From positions 6,079,501-6,143,500 of the forward strand of contig NZ_CP165727.1 in NCBI RefSeq assembly GCF_041200175.1: DNA of 64,000 bases. The letters run 5' to 3'. Each line of letters opens with the position of its first letter. The stretch's first letter is position 1. The notes under the pieces are model-generated. The model ran no database searches. It saw nothing but the letters and a program-made list of their open reading frames with translations, and was not told the DNA's origin. The translations under genes and the position numbers were made by a program. This document shows positions 52,176 through 60,561 of the stretch, piece by piece. Source of the stretch: Streptomyces sp. R33. Its GTDB lineage: Bacteria > Actinomycetota > Actinomycetes > Streptomycetales > Streptomycetaceae.

Positions 52176-52570
52176 AGATCCAGGGCAAGATGTTCCTCTG
52201 GCTCTCCCTCTTCATCCTGATCATGGCCGTCGTGTACGGCGTGTGGTCGAAGGAGCCCGTCGGTACCACCGCGCTCTTCCTGGCCTTCGGCCTGAGCGTC
52301 ATGATCGGCTACTACCTGGCCTTCACGGCCAAGCGCGTGGACGAGATGGCCCAGGACAACCTGGAGGCCGACGTCGCCGACGAGGCGGGCGAGCTGGGGT
52401 TCTTCTCCCCGCACAGCTGGCAGCCGCTCTCGCTGGGCATCGGCGGTGCGCTCGCCTTCATGGGCGTCATCTTCGGCTGGTGGCTCATGTACTTCTCGGC
52501 CCCGATCATCGTGATCGGCCTGTGGGGCTGGGTGTACGAGTACTACCGCGGTGAGAACCAGAACCAGTAG
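52172..52570 (+). CDS. ctaF: Cytochrome c oxidase subunit IV, actinobacterial
   Basis: GTG 52172 overlaps the ctaD stop and gives 132 residues. Four membrane helices are visible (MFLWLSLFILIMAVVYGVW, ALFLAFGLSVMIGYYLAF, ALAFMGVIFGWWLMYF, IIVIGLWGWVYEYY), the layout of the actinobacterial subunit IV. An acidic loop with DEMAQDNLEADVAD follows helix 2. It is a structural part of the aa3 oxidase. A hairpin 25 bp later ends the operon. Confidence 0.94.
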   Translation: MKIQGKMFLWLSLFILIMAVVYGVWSKEPVGTTALFLAFGLSVMIGYYLAFTAKRVDEMAQDNLEADVADEAGELGFFSPHSWQPLSLGIGGALAFMGVIFGWWLMYFSAPIIVIGLWGWVYEYYRGENQNQ

Positions 52571-52594
52571 GACCGCAGCAACGAGACAAGACCT

Positions 52595-52631
52595 GGGGCC
52601 CGGACACCTCCGATGGAGGAGTCCGGGCCCC
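52595..52631 (+). terminator. ctaF terminator hairpin
   Basis: GGGGCCCGGAC (52595-52605) pairs with 52621-52631, and CCTCC (52607-52611) with GGAGG (52615-52619), with one A-A mismatch between stems. Confidence 0.82.
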
Positions 52632-52677
52632 TCGTTTGCAGTCACCCCGCGCGCAGTAATGGTCATACCTTCATAGC

Positions 52678-53934
52678 GTGGGCTCCATGAAGCACTCACC
52701 GCGTCTTTGGACGGTTCTCAGCTGCTCCGTGCTGGTCGCGTCCCTGGGGGCCGGCGCCACCGCCTGCGGGCCCGGAGACAACCCGCTGTCAGCCCGCCCG
52801 TACGACGCGGGCGACAAGGTCGTCTTCAACCAGCCGCCCGGCGGCCGCCCCCTCGACCCCGAGAAGCCCCTGGAGATCACCGCCAAGGGCACCGGCGGCA
52901 CCCGGATCACCGACGTGTCCGCCGTGGACTCCCAGGGCCGCCGGCTCGCGGGCGAGCTGAGCGCCAAGGGCGACCGCTGGCACAGCACCGCCCCGATGGC
53001 CGCCGGCGCGCATTACACGGTCCTGGTGAACACCGAGGACGAGCGCGGGGCTCCAGGGCAGCGCAGGCTGACGTTCAAGACGACTCCGGCCAAGCAGGTC
53101 CTGAAGGTCGAATTCGGGCCGGACGAGGGCAAGTACGGCGTCGGACAGCCCATCACGGCCGAACTCAACGAGCCCATCACGGACAAGGCCGCCCGCGCGA
53201 TCGTGGAGCGGGGCCTGGTCGTCGACACGCCGCCGGGGGTCGAGGGCGCCTGGCACTGGGTGGACGACAAGCACCTGCACTTCCGCCCGAAGGAATACTG
53301 GCCCGCCCACTCCACCGTCTCCGTACGGAGCAACCTGGAGGGCATCAAGATCTCCGACGAGTTGCACGGGGCCGTCACCAAGCCGCTGAACCTGGAGATC
53401 GGGGACCGGGTCGAGGTCACCACCGACGCGTCCTCGCACTACCTCACGTTCGAGCGCAACGGAGAAGTGATCAACACCATTCCGGTGACCACCGGGAAGC
53501 CCGGCTTCTCCACCCGCAACGGGGTCAAGGTGGTGCTCGGCAAGCAGTACTTCGTCCAGATGCGCGGCGACACCGTCGGCATCGGCGGCAGCGAGTACTA
53601 CAACCTGCCCGTCTACTACGCGACCCGCGTCACCTGGAGTGGTGAATACGTGCACGCCGCGCCGTGGTCCGTGGGCTCGCAGGGCTACGAGAACGTCAGC
53701 CACGGCTGCACCGGCATGAGCACGGGCAACGCCGCCTGGTTCTACGAGAACATCACCGAGGGCGACATCGTCCGGGTGATCAACAGCATCGGCGACGACA
53801 TGGAGCCGTTCGGCAACGGCTTCGGCGACTGGAACCTGGACTGGAAGGAGTGGCGCGAGGGCAGCGCCCTCCTCAAGGGCACCCAGGAAGGGCGCAGCCC
53901 GATCGACAAGGCCCGCCTGCGGCCCACTGTCTGA
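52678..53934 (+). CDS. L,D-transpeptidase lipoprotein (YkuD domain)
   Basis: I use GTG 52678 (418 residues); ATG 52687 is the alternative. Neither has a ribosome binding site, so the mRNA may be leaderless. A signal ending in a lipobox (GATACGPG) precedes an Ig-like domain (residues 45-130), a second Ig-like domain (145-230), and the YkuD domain from about 240. The active-site motif is NVSHGCTGMS, with the catalytic cysteine, and a conserved His lies in EYVHAAPW. It forms 3-3 cross-links in peptidoglycan outside the membrane. It is a normal member of the Streptomyces Ldt family set between the oxidase operons. Confidence 0.93.
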   Translation: MGSMKHSPRLWTVLSCSVLVASLGAGATACGPGDNPLSARPYDAGDKVVFNQPPGGRPLDPEKPLEITAKGTGGTRITDVSAVDSQGRRLAGELSAKGDRWHSTAPMAAGAHYTVLVNTEDERGAPGQRRLTFKTTPAKQVLKVEFGPDEGKYGVGQPITAELNEPITDKAARAIVERGLVVDTPPGVEGAWHWVDDKHLHFRPKEYWPAHSTVSVRSNLEGIKISDELHGAVTKPLNLEIGDRVEVTTDASSHYLTFERNGEVINTIPVTTGKPGFSTRNGVKVVLGKQYFVQMRGDTVGIGGSEYYNLPVYYATRVTWSGEYVHAAPWSVGSQGYENVSHGCTGMSTGNAAWFYENITEGDIVRVINSIGDDMEPFGNGFGDWNLDWKEWREGSALLKGTQEGRSPIDKARLRPTV

Positions 53935-53952
53935 TTGGTCGGCTTCGCCTCC

Positions 53953-54053
53953 GGGGCCGCTGGTGTCGGCTCCAGGAGGGCGTGCGTCCTCGAAAACCGC
54001 TCGTACCTCGCGGTTTCCTCCGGGCGCTCGCCCTCCTTCGCCGACGCGGCCCC
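53953..54053 (-). repeat. 101-bp structured hairpin element, copy 2 (inverted)
   Basis: On the minus strand this copy matches copy 1 (22888-22988) at about 96 of 101 positions. The outer stem here is GGGGCCGC with GCGGCCCC, where copy 1 has GGGGGCGC with GCGCCCCC: the fifth base pair changed from G-C to C-G on both sides. It is downstream of the receiver gene at 54114-54518 in the same sense, and also 19 bp beyond the convergent ldt stop. Confidence 0.85.
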
Positions 54054-54113
54054 TTCGGCTCAGCCGACCGTGCAGCCTTCGGCCGGGCACGGGCGGCGGT
54101 GTCCCCTGGCGGG

Positions 54114-54518
54114 TCAGGCGGAGTTGGCGGCCAGGCGGGGGCGGAGGAGGCCTGCCAGGGCGTCCGCGAACTCCACGGGGTCGACCGGGAGGGTCACCGC
54201 GGCGTCCGCGCGGCTCCAGGTGGCCAGCCAGGCGTCCTGCGGACGCCCCATCAGCAGCAGTACCGGCGGGCACCGGAAGATCTCGTCCTTGATCTGCCGG
54301 CACACGCCCATGCCCCCGGCCGGAACCGCCTCGCCGTCCAGCACGCACGCGTCGATCCCGCCCGCGTCCAGCTCGCTCAGGACGGCCGGGAGGGTGGCGC
54401 ATTCCACGAACTCGACCGGCGGCAGGTCCGCGGCCGGCCTGCGTCCGGCCGCCAGCCGCACCTGCTCCCGGGTGCTCGCGTCGTCGCTGTAGACCAGAAC
54501 CCGTGCAGTCGACCGCAT
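54114..54518 (-). CDS. Atypical receiver-domain protein
   Basis: ATG 54518 follows GGAGG by six bases and gives 134 residues. It looks like a stand-alone receiver domain: VLVYSDDASTREQVR (acidic pair), DACVLDGEAVPAGGMG with a possible phospho-Asp, and VLLLMGRPQDAWL. The usual KP motif is LPVDP here, so the conserved lysine is missing. It may be unphosphorylated and work by protein binding. It lies between ldt and ctaE on the opposite strand. The partner is unknown. Confidence 0.8.
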   Translation of the reverse strand: MRSTARVLVYSDDASTREQVRLAAGRRPAADLPPVEFVECATLPAVLSELDAGGIDACVLDGEAVPAGGMGVCRQIKDEIFRCPPVLLLMGRPQDAWLATWSRADAAVTLPVDPVEFADALAGLLRPRLAANSA

Positions 54519-54705
54519 TTCGTTCCTCCACGGTGCCGTGAATAACGTTGATGTTGCGCGGGATGCTACTCCGTCCGACCCGGTGTCAACATCGGTTCGA
54601 ACAGCCTCGTCGACGAACGCCCCGGGCCGATCTGATGGGCCGTTCGGGCCTTGCACACGCCCCTGACACTCCGAACGGCACCCCCCGGGGTGAGGGCGGG
54701 ATAAG

Positions 54706-54726
54706 CGACCGACATAATGTCGGTCG
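54706..54726. promoter_or_regulatory. Perfect palindrome covering the ctaE start codon
   Basis: CGACCGACAT (54706-54715), a single A, then ATGTCGGTCG (54717-54726) form a perfect 10-1-10 inverted repeat. The right arm contains the ctaE start ATG. It can be an operator overlapping the start, or an RNA hairpin hiding the start. No ribosome binding site is visible before it. Confidence 0.6.
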
Positions 54727-55337
54727 TGGCGACAGCAACGACAGTAGATACCGGGCACGCGCACCCGACGGTCAACCGGCCGAACCTCGTCAGCGTCGGA
54801 ACCATCATCTGGTTGAGTTCCGAGCTGATGTTCTTCGCGGCCCTCTTCGCGATGTACTTCACCCTGCGATCCGTGACAGGTCCCGAGTACTGGACAGAGC
54901 AGGCTTCGGCCTTGAATCTGCCCTTCTCGGCGACGAACACGACGATCCTGGTGCTTTCCTCCCTCACCTGCCAGCTCGGCGTATTCGCCGCAGAGCGCGG
55001 TGACGTGAAGAAGCTCCGGTCGTGGTTCATGATCACGTTCGTCATGGGTGCGATCTTCATTGGCGGCCAGGTGTTCGAGTACACCGAGCTGGTCAAGCAC
55101 GAGGGCATGAGCCTCTCGTCCGGTCCGTACGGCTCCGTGTTCTACCTGACCACCGGGTTCCACGGTCTGCACGTGACGGGCGGTCTCATCGCCTTCCTGC
55201 TGGTCCTCGGCCGGACGTACGCGGCCAAGAGGTTCACCCACGAACAGGCCACGTCGGCCATCGTCGTGTCCTACTACTGGCACTTCGTCGATGTCGTCTG
55301 GATCGGCCTCTTCGCGACGATCTACCTGATCAAGTAG
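54717..55337 (+). CDS. ctaE: Cytochrome c oxidase subunit III
   Basis: ATG 54717 gives 206 residues with five membrane helices. Family motifs are VGTIIWLSSELMFFAALFAMY, TGFHGLHVTGGLIAFL with the conserved His pair, and SYYWHFVDVVWIGLFATIYLIK at the C-terminus. A GTG at 54726 is a possible internal start. It opens the ctaE-qcrC-qcrA-qcrB cluster that supplies oxidase subunit III and the bcc complex. Confidence 0.96.
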   Translation: MSVVATATTVDTGHAHPTVNRPNLVSVGTIIWLSSELMFFAALFAMYFTLRSVTGPEYWTEQASALNLPFSATNTTILVLSSLTCQLGVFAAERGDVKKLRSWFMITFVMGAIFIGGQVFEYTELVKHEGMSLSSGPYGSVFYLTTGFHGLHVTGGLIAFLLVLGRTYAAKRFTHEQATSAIVVSYYWHFVDVVWIGLFATIYLIK

Positions 55338-55413
55338 CGAACACGTCACCGGGCAAGACCCGGCACTCCATCCAGAAACACCGACGCAGAAGATCCTGAC
55401 ACCGGGGTAATCC

Positions 55414-56223
55414 GTGAAAAAGCTCTCCGCACGACGACGCCATCCGCTGGCGGCGGTCGTCGTTCTACTCCTCGCGCTGGCGGCCACTGGGGGGCTGTAC
55501 GCCGCCTTTGCTCCCGCGGGCAAAGCGCAGGCCGATGAAACCGCCCAGTCCCTCGCCATCGAGGAGGGCAAGAAGCTCTACGCCGTGGGCTGCGCAAGCT
55601 GCCACGGAACCGGCGGTCAGGGTTCCACTGACGGCCCCAGCCTGGTCGGCGTCGGCTCCGCGGCCGTCGACTTCCAGGTGAGCACCGGCCGCATGCCCGC
55701 CCAGCAGCCCGGCGCGCAGGTGCCGAAGAAGCCGGTCATCTACGACCAGGCCCAGATCGACCAGCTCGCCGCCTACGTCGCCTCCCTCGGCGCCGGCCCC
55801 ATCGTGCCCACCGAGAAGCAGTACGACCCGGCGGGTGCCGACATCGCCAGGGGTGGTGAGCTCTTCCGCAACAACTGCGCGCAGTGCCACAACTTCACCG
55901 GCGAAGGCGGCGCGCTGACGAACGGCAAGTACGCCCCCAACCTCGAGGGCGTCGAGCCGAAGCACATCTACGAGGCCATGCTCACCGGCCCGCAGAACAT
56001 GCCCTCCTTCCCGGACAGCACCATGCCGACGAAGGAGAAGAAGGACATCATCGCGTACATCCAGCACGTGAACGGCGAGAAGTCGGTCAGCCCTGGCGGC
56101 CTGAAGCTCGGTGGCCTCGGCCCCGTCTCCGAAGGTCTGTTCGGCTGGATCTTCGGCCTGGGTGCGCTGATCGCTGTCGCCGTCTGGGTCGCGGCCCACA
56201 CCGCTAAGGCCAAGAAGTCATGA
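55414..56223 (+). CDS. qcrC: Dihaem cytochrome c subunit of the bcc complex
   Basis: GTG 55414 gives 269 residues. A signal/anchor lies at residues 11-33. Two haem c sites are CASCH (residues 60-64) and CAQCH (155-159), and MPSFPDSTMP may supply axial methionines. A C-terminal helix (FGWIFGLGALIAVAVWVAAH) anchors the protein. In actinobacteria it passes electrons straight to the oxidase, so no soluble cytochrome c is needed. Its stop overlaps the qcrA start as ATGA. Confidence 0.97.
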   Translation: MKKLSARRRHPLAAVVVLLLALAATGGLYAAFAPAGKAQADETAQSLAIEEGKKLYAVGCASCHGTGGQGSTDGPSLVGVGSAAVDFQVSTGRMPAQQPGAQVPKKPVIYDQAQIDQLAAYVASLGAGPIVPTEKQYDPAGADIARGGELFRNNCAQCHNFTGEGGALTNGKYAPNLEGVEPKHIYEAMLTGPQNMPSFPDSTMPTKEKKDIIAYIQHVNGEKSVSPGGLKLGGLGPVSEGLFGWIFGLGALIAVAVWVAAHTAKAKKS

Positions 56224-57278
56224 GTAGCCAAGACATTCCCGAAGAGAAGCACCTGCCGAGCGAGCAGGGCGACGCGCACCACGGTGGCGTAGCAGTCGCG
56301 GACGACCCGTTCGCCGACCCGGGCCTGCCGGTCCACAAGCCCCGTATCCAGGACATCGACGAGCGGGCCGCGAAGCGCTCCGAGCGCACCGTGGCGATGC
56401 TGTTCACGCTGTCGATGCTGGCCACGATCGGCTTCATCGTCTCGTACGTGACCATCCCGGTCGACAAGATCGTCTACATCTTCCCCGTCGGGAAGGTGAG
56501 CGGGCTCAACTTCGCCCTCGGTCTGACCCTGGGCGCGGCCCTCTTCTGCATCGGCGCGGGCGCGGTCCACTGGGCCCGCACCCTGATGTCCGACGTGGAG
56601 GTCGCCGACGAGCGCCACGAGATCGCGGCGCCGCCGGAGGTCAAGGCGAAGGTCCTCGCGGACTTCGCCGACGGCGCGAACGAGTCCGGCATCGCCCGCC
56701 GCCCGCTGATCCGCAACACGATGCTGGGCGCGCTGGCCATGCTGCCGCTGTCCGCCGTCATGATCATGCGCGACCTGGGCCCGCTGCCCGAGGAGAAGCT
56801 GCGCAAGACCGTGTGGGCCAAGGGCAAGCTGCTCATCAACCAGAACACGATGGAGCCGCTGCGTCCCGAGGACGTCCAGGTCGGTTCGCTGACCTTCGTC
56901 GTGCCCGAGGGCCTGGAAGAGGAGCAGCACGACTTCCAGACGCAGATCGCCAAGGCTGCCGTGATGATCGTCCGGATCAAGCCGGAGGACATCAAGGACA
57001 AGCAGGAACTCGAGTGGTCCCACGAGGGCATCGTGGCCTACTCGAAGATCTGCACCCACGTCGGCTGCCCGATCAGCCTGTACGAGCAGCAGACGCACCA
57101 CGTGCTCTGCCCGTGCCACCAGTCCACTTTCGACCTCTCCGACGGCGCCCGTGTCATCTTCGGCCCGGCCGGCCACGCGCTTCCGCAGCTGCGGATCGGC
57201 GTGAACGGCGAAGGCTTCCTCGAGGCGCTCGGCGACTTCGAAGAGCCCGTCGGTCCTGCATTCTGGGAGCGCGGATGA
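56220..57278 (+). CDS. qcrA: Rieske iron-sulfur subunit of the bcc complex
   Basis: ATG 56220 gives 352 residues. An acidic start is followed by three membrane helices (residues 60-190), the actinobacterial pattern. The Rieske [2Fe-2S] ligands are in KICTHVGCPI and LCPCHQSTFD, two Cys and two His. It takes electrons from menaquinol. Both ends overlap neighbours by ATGA, so translation is coupled with qcrC and qcrB. An Arg-rich pair (ARRPLIR) before the third helix recalls a twin-arginine signal. Confidence 0.97.
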   Translation: MSSQDIPEEKHLPSEQGDAHHGGVAVADDPFADPGLPVHKPRIQDIDERAAKRSERTVAMLFTLSMLATIGFIVSYVTIPVDKIVYIFPVGKVSGLNFALGLTLGAALFCIGAGAVHWARTLMSDVEVADERHEIAAPPEVKAKVLADFADGANESGIARRPLIRNTMLGALAMLPLSAVMIMRDLGPLPEEKLRKTVWAKGKLLINQNTMEPLRPEDVQVGSLTFVVPEGLEEEQHDFQTQIAKAAVMIVRIKPEDIKDKQELEWSHEGIVAYSKICTHVGCPISLYEQQTHHVLCPCHQSTFDLSDGARVIFGPAGHALPQLRIGVNGEGFLEALGDFEEPVGPAFWERG

Positions 57279-58900
57279 GCACTGCCACTGATTCGAAGCG
57301 CAAAGCGCCGGCCGGCGAGCGGGTAGCCGACTGGGCGGACGGCCGCCTGGGCATCTACAGCCTGGCCAAGTCCAACATGCGCAAGATCTTCCCGGACCAC
57401 TGGTCCTTCATGCTGGGTGAGATCTGCCTCTACAGCTTCATCATCATCATCCTCACGGGTGTGTACCTGACGCTGTTCTTCCACCCGAGCATGAACGAGG
57501 TCGTGTACCACGGCTCGTACGTGCCGATGCAGGGCGTCCAGATGTCGGAGGCCTTCGCCTCGACGCTGGACATCAGCTTCGACGTCCGCGGCGGTCTGCT
57601 CATCCGGCAGATCCACCACTGGTCGGCGCTGATCTTCGTCGCCGGCATGGTCGTGCACATGATGCGCGTCTTCTTCACCGGCGCGTTCCGCAAGCCGCGC
57701 GAGGTCAACTGGATCTTCGGCTTCCTGCTGCTGGTCCTCGGCATGTTCACCGGTTTCACCGGTTACTCCCTGCCGGACGACCTGCTCTCGGGCACCGGTG
57801 TCCGCTTCATGGAGGGCGCGATCCTGTCCGTGCCGATCGTCGGCACGTACCTCTCGTTCTTCCTCTTCGGCGGCGAGTTCCCCGGCGGCGACTTCGTCGC
57901 ACGGTTCTACTCGATCCACATCCTGCTGCTGCCCGGCATCATGATGGGCCTGCTGGTGGCCCACCTGATCCTGGTCTTCTACCACAAGCACACCCAGTTC
58001 GCGGGTCCCGGCAAGACGAACAACAACGTCGTCGGCATGCCGCTGCTGCCGGTCTACATGGCCAAGGCCGGAGGCTTTTTCTTCCTGGTCTTCGGTGTCA
58101 TCGCGGCCATCGCGGCGATCGCCTCGATCAACCCGATCTGGGCGCTCGGCCCGTACCGCCCGGACCACGTGTCCACCGGTGCGCAGCCCGACTGGTACAT
58201 GGGCATGCCGGAAGGCCTGATCCGAGCCATGCCGGGCTGGGAGATCAACCTGTGGGGCCACACGCTCGTCCTGGGCGTGTTCATCCCGCTGCTGCTCTTC
58301 CCGCTGGTGCTGGGCTCGATCGCCGCCTGGCCGTTCATCGAGTCCTGGGTCACCGGGGACAAGCGCGAGCACCACATCCTGGACCGCCCGCGCAACGTCC
58401 CGACCCGTACGGCCTTCGGTGTCGCCTGGATCGCGGAGTACATCGTGCTGCTGATCGGCGGTGGAAACGACATGTTCGCGCAGTACTTCCACCTCTCGAT
58501 CAACAACATCACGTGGTTCGTCCGGATCGGCTTCTTCGTCGTCCCGGTCCTCGCGTTCATCGTCACCAAGCGCATCTGCCTCGGCCTGCAGCGCCGGGAC
58601 CACGACAAGGTGCTGCACGGTCGCGAGACCGGCATCATCAAGCGCCTGCCGCACGGTGAGTTCGTCGAGGTCCACGAGCCGCTGTCGCAGGGCAAGCTGC
58701 ACACGCTCACCGCGCACGAGCAGTACAAGCCGATCGAGATCGGCCCGACGGTCGACGAGAACGGTGTCGAGCGCAAGGTCGGCCGCATGGAGAAGCTCCG
58801 CGCGAAGCTCAGCAAGGGCTTCTACGCCGAGAACAACCAGATTCCGAAGCCCACGGTGGAGGAGTACAAGGAGATCCAGAGCGGCCACGGCCATCACTGA
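57275..58900 (+). CDS. qcrB: Cytochrome b subunit of the bcc complex
   Basis: ATG 57275 gives 541 residues with about nine membrane helices. Haem b ligands lie in IRQIHHWSALIFVAGMVVHMMRVFF (read as IHHWSALIF and VHMMRVFF) and in YSIHILLLPG and LVAHLILVFYHKH. The quinol site shows GPYRPDH and DWYMGMPEG. An extended cytoplasmic C-terminus of about 120 residues, with Lys and His, is typical of actinobacteria. It oxidises menaquinol. A terminator hairpin follows. Confidence 0.97.
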   Translation: MSTATDSKRKAPAGERVADWADGRLGIYSLAKSNMRKIFPDHWSFMLGEICLYSFIIIILTGVYLTLFFHPSMNEVVYHGSYVPMQGVQMSEAFASTLDISFDVRGGLLIRQIHHWSALIFVAGMVVHMMRVFFTGAFRKPREVNWIFGFLLLVLGMFTGFTGYSLPDDLLSGTGVRFMEGAILSVPIVGTYLSFFLFGGEFPGGDFVARFYSIHILLLPGIMMGLLVAHLILVFYHKHTQFAGPGKTNNNVVGMPLLPVYMAKAGGFFFLVFGVIAAIAAIASINPIWALGPYRPDHVSTGAQPDWYMGMPEGLIRAMPGWEINLWGHTLVLGVFIPLLLFPLVLGSIAAWPFIESWVTGDKREHHILDRPRNVPTRTAFGVAWIAEYIVLLIGGGNDMFAQYFHLSINNITWFVRIGFFVVPVLAFIVTKRICLGLQRRDHDKVLHGRETGIIKRLPHGEFVEVHEPLSQGKLHTLTAHEQYKPIEIGPTVDENGVERKVGRMEKLRAKLSKGFYAENNQIPKPTVEEYKEIQSGHGHH

Positions 58901-58947
58901 TCCCGCTTGAGGGGCTGATTTCGGTCAGTCCTGGTGTCGCCACGGCG

Positions 58948-58978
58948 AGAGCCCCGTCCAGTGTCCGGACGGGGCTCT
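58948..58978 (+). terminator. qcrB terminator hairpin
   Basis: AGAGCCCCGTCC (58948-58959) pairs with GGACGGGGCTCT (58967-58978) through a seven-base loop, 48 bp after the qcrB stop, followed by a short T run. Confidence 0.8.
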
Positions 58979-59066
58979 TTGCCGTCCCCGGCGCTGGATA
59001 GGCTGGAGACCTTCCCATTCACGTGGGCCCCGACATCGGGTGGCCGACCAAAAGCAGGAGCGGACC

Positions 59067-60131
59067 ATGAACGTTGTGACCCCGGCAGGCGGCGACAGCG
59101 TGGCGGCCCGTGGCTGGCCGGGCGTCCTCGACGCCCTGCTGAGCGGCCAGGACCTGCGCGCCGAGGAGACCGCCTGGGCCATGGACCGGATCATGCGCGG
59201 GGAGGCCACCGACGCCCAGATCGCCGGCTTCGTTGTGGCGCTGCGGGCCAAGGGGGAGACCGTCGCGGAGATCAACGGCCTCGTGCGGTCCATGTACGGG
59301 CACGCCAACCTGATCGAGGTGCCGGGCCGGACGGTGGACATCGTCGGCACCGGCGGCGACGGGGCCAAGACGGTGAACATCTCGACGATGTCGTCGATCG
59401 TGGTGGCCGGTACGGGCGCCAAGGTCGTCAAGCACGGCAACCGGGCCGCGTCGAGCGCGAGCGGTTCCTCGGACGTGCTGGAGAAGCTCGGCGTCAACCT
59501 GGACCTCACCCCGGCGCGGGTCGTCGAGGTCGCGGAGGAGGCCGGGATCACCTTCTGCTTCGCGGTCAAGTTCCACCCGGCGCTGCGGCACGTCGCCGGG
59601 GCCCGACGGGAGCTGGGCATCCGGACCACCTTCAACTTCCTCGGCCCGCTGACCAACCCGGCGCGGGTACGGGCGCAGGCCACGGGCGTCGCGGACGCCC
59701 GGGTGGCCCCCATCGTGGCGGGCGTACTGGCGGAGCGCGGCTCCTCGGCTCTGGTGTTCCGCGGCGACGACGGCCTGGACGAACTGACCACGGCGTCGAC
59801 CTCGCGGATCTGGTGGGTCCGCGACGGCAAGGTCACCGAGCAGACCCTCGACCCGCGTGACGTGGGCATTTCCCTGGTCGACGTCTCCGCCCTGGCCGGC
59901 GGGGACCCCTCGTACAACGCGGACGTGGCCCGCCGCCTGCTGGCCGGCGAGACCGGCCCGGTCCGCGACGCCGTCCTGCTGAACTCGGCCGCCGCCCTGG
60001 TGGCGCTGGACCCGGGCACCGGCAGCCTGGAGGAGCAGATCGCGGCCGGCATCACCCGCGCGGCCGAGTCGATCGACTCGGGCGCGGCGCGGGCCGCCCT
60101 TGACCGCTGGGTGCAGGCGAGCAACGCCTAG
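59067..60131 (+). CDS. trpD: Anthranilate phosphoribosyltransferase
   Basis: TrpD adds phosphoribose from PRPP to anthranilate in tryptophan synthesis. ATG 59067 follows CAGGAG and gives 354 residues. The family signatures are IVGTGGDGAKTVNIST, VVKHGNRAASSASGSSDVLEKLG (anthranilate/PRPP sites), and FNFLGPLTNPARV. An in-frame GTG at 59040 lacks a ribosome binding site. No other trp gene is adjacent, as is usual for this position in Streptomyces. A hairpin ends the transcript. Confidence 0.96.
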   Translation: MNVVTPAGGDSVAARGWPGVLDALLSGQDLRAEETAWAMDRIMRGEATDAQIAGFVVALRAKGETVAEINGLVRSMYGHANLIEVPGRTVDIVGTGGDGAKTVNISTMSSIVVAGTGAKVVKHGNRAASSASGSSDVLEKLGVNLDLTPARVVEVAEEAGITFCFAVKFHPALRHVAGARRELGIRTTFNFLGPLTNPARVRAQATGVADARVAPIVAGVLAERGSSALVFRGDDGLDELTTASTSRIWWVRDGKVTEQTLDPRDVGISLVDVSALAGGDPSYNADVARRLLAGETGPVRDAVLLNSAAALVALDPGTGSLEEQIAAGITRAAESIDSGAARAALDRWVQASNA

Positions 60132-60162
60132 CCAGGCCGCGCCGGAAAGGCGTGAAAGCGAT

Positions 60163-60191
60163 GACCCCGGTCCACGATGCGGACCGGGGTC
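60163..60191 (+). terminator. trpD terminator hairpin
   Basis: GACCCCGGTCC (60163-60173) pairs with GGACCGGGGTC (60181-60191) through a seven-base loop, 31 bp after the trpD stop. Confidence 0.82.
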
Positions 60192-60227
60192 TTGCGCGTG
60201 AGGGATCTTGTGGCAGGATGCTGACCA

Positions 60228-60330
60228 GGTCACGAGTGACAGCGTTTAGGCCCCGGCTTGCTGTCCGGCAACCCTCCTTCCGTGGCGGGGTGCCCCGGGT
60301 GATGACCAGGCCGTAGGCAGAAAGGCCCAC
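60228..60330 (+). promoter_or_regulatory. SAM-IV-type riboswitch
   Basis: The core starts GGTCACGAGTG (60228), continues through AGGCCCCGGCTTGCTG and CCGGCAACCCTCC, and closes with GGGTGCCCCGGGTGATGACC ending at 60307. P1 pairs GGTCA with TGACC. This is the SAM-IV pattern of actinobacteria, which shares its core with SAM-I and senses S-adenosylmethionine. A following GGCC...GGCC hairpin (to about 60330) fits the family's extra 3' helix. The regulated gene is the class V aminotransferase at 60562. Confidence 0.87.
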
Positions 60331-60344
60331 GGCAAGCGCGGATC

Positions 60345-60382
60345 CCTCGACACCAGGGGTCCTGGTCTCTCGAGGAGTTTTT
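60345..60382 (+). terminator. Riboswitch intrinsic terminator
   Basis: CCTCGA-c-ACCAGG (60345-60357), loop GGT, CCTGGT (60361-60366) and TCGAGG (60370-60375) form a hairpin followed by TTTTT (60378-60382). A U-tract terminator is rare in such GC-rich DNA and fits the off switch of the SAM riboswitch. Right after it, GTG 60385 opens a six-codon frame (MSKRMR) with AGGAG before it. Confidence 0.8.
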
Positions 60383-60561
60383 CCGTGAGCAAGCGAATGC
60401 GATAGGGCGACTCCGCCCCTTCTTCACCCTCCGCACGGCACCCAGCCGTCCGTGCGTCGAGGCAACTCCCGTACCCACAGCCGCATGCGCGACCGCGCAT
60501 CCGTGCACCCGCGTACGGGCCGTCCGAAGCCATTCAGCCTGTCCCGCCGGGAGATACCGCC

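Noticed and set aside
60385..60405. A six-codon frame (MSKRMR) after the riboswitch terminator
   Set aside because: Too short to call as a gene without conservation data; noted as a possible leader peptide.
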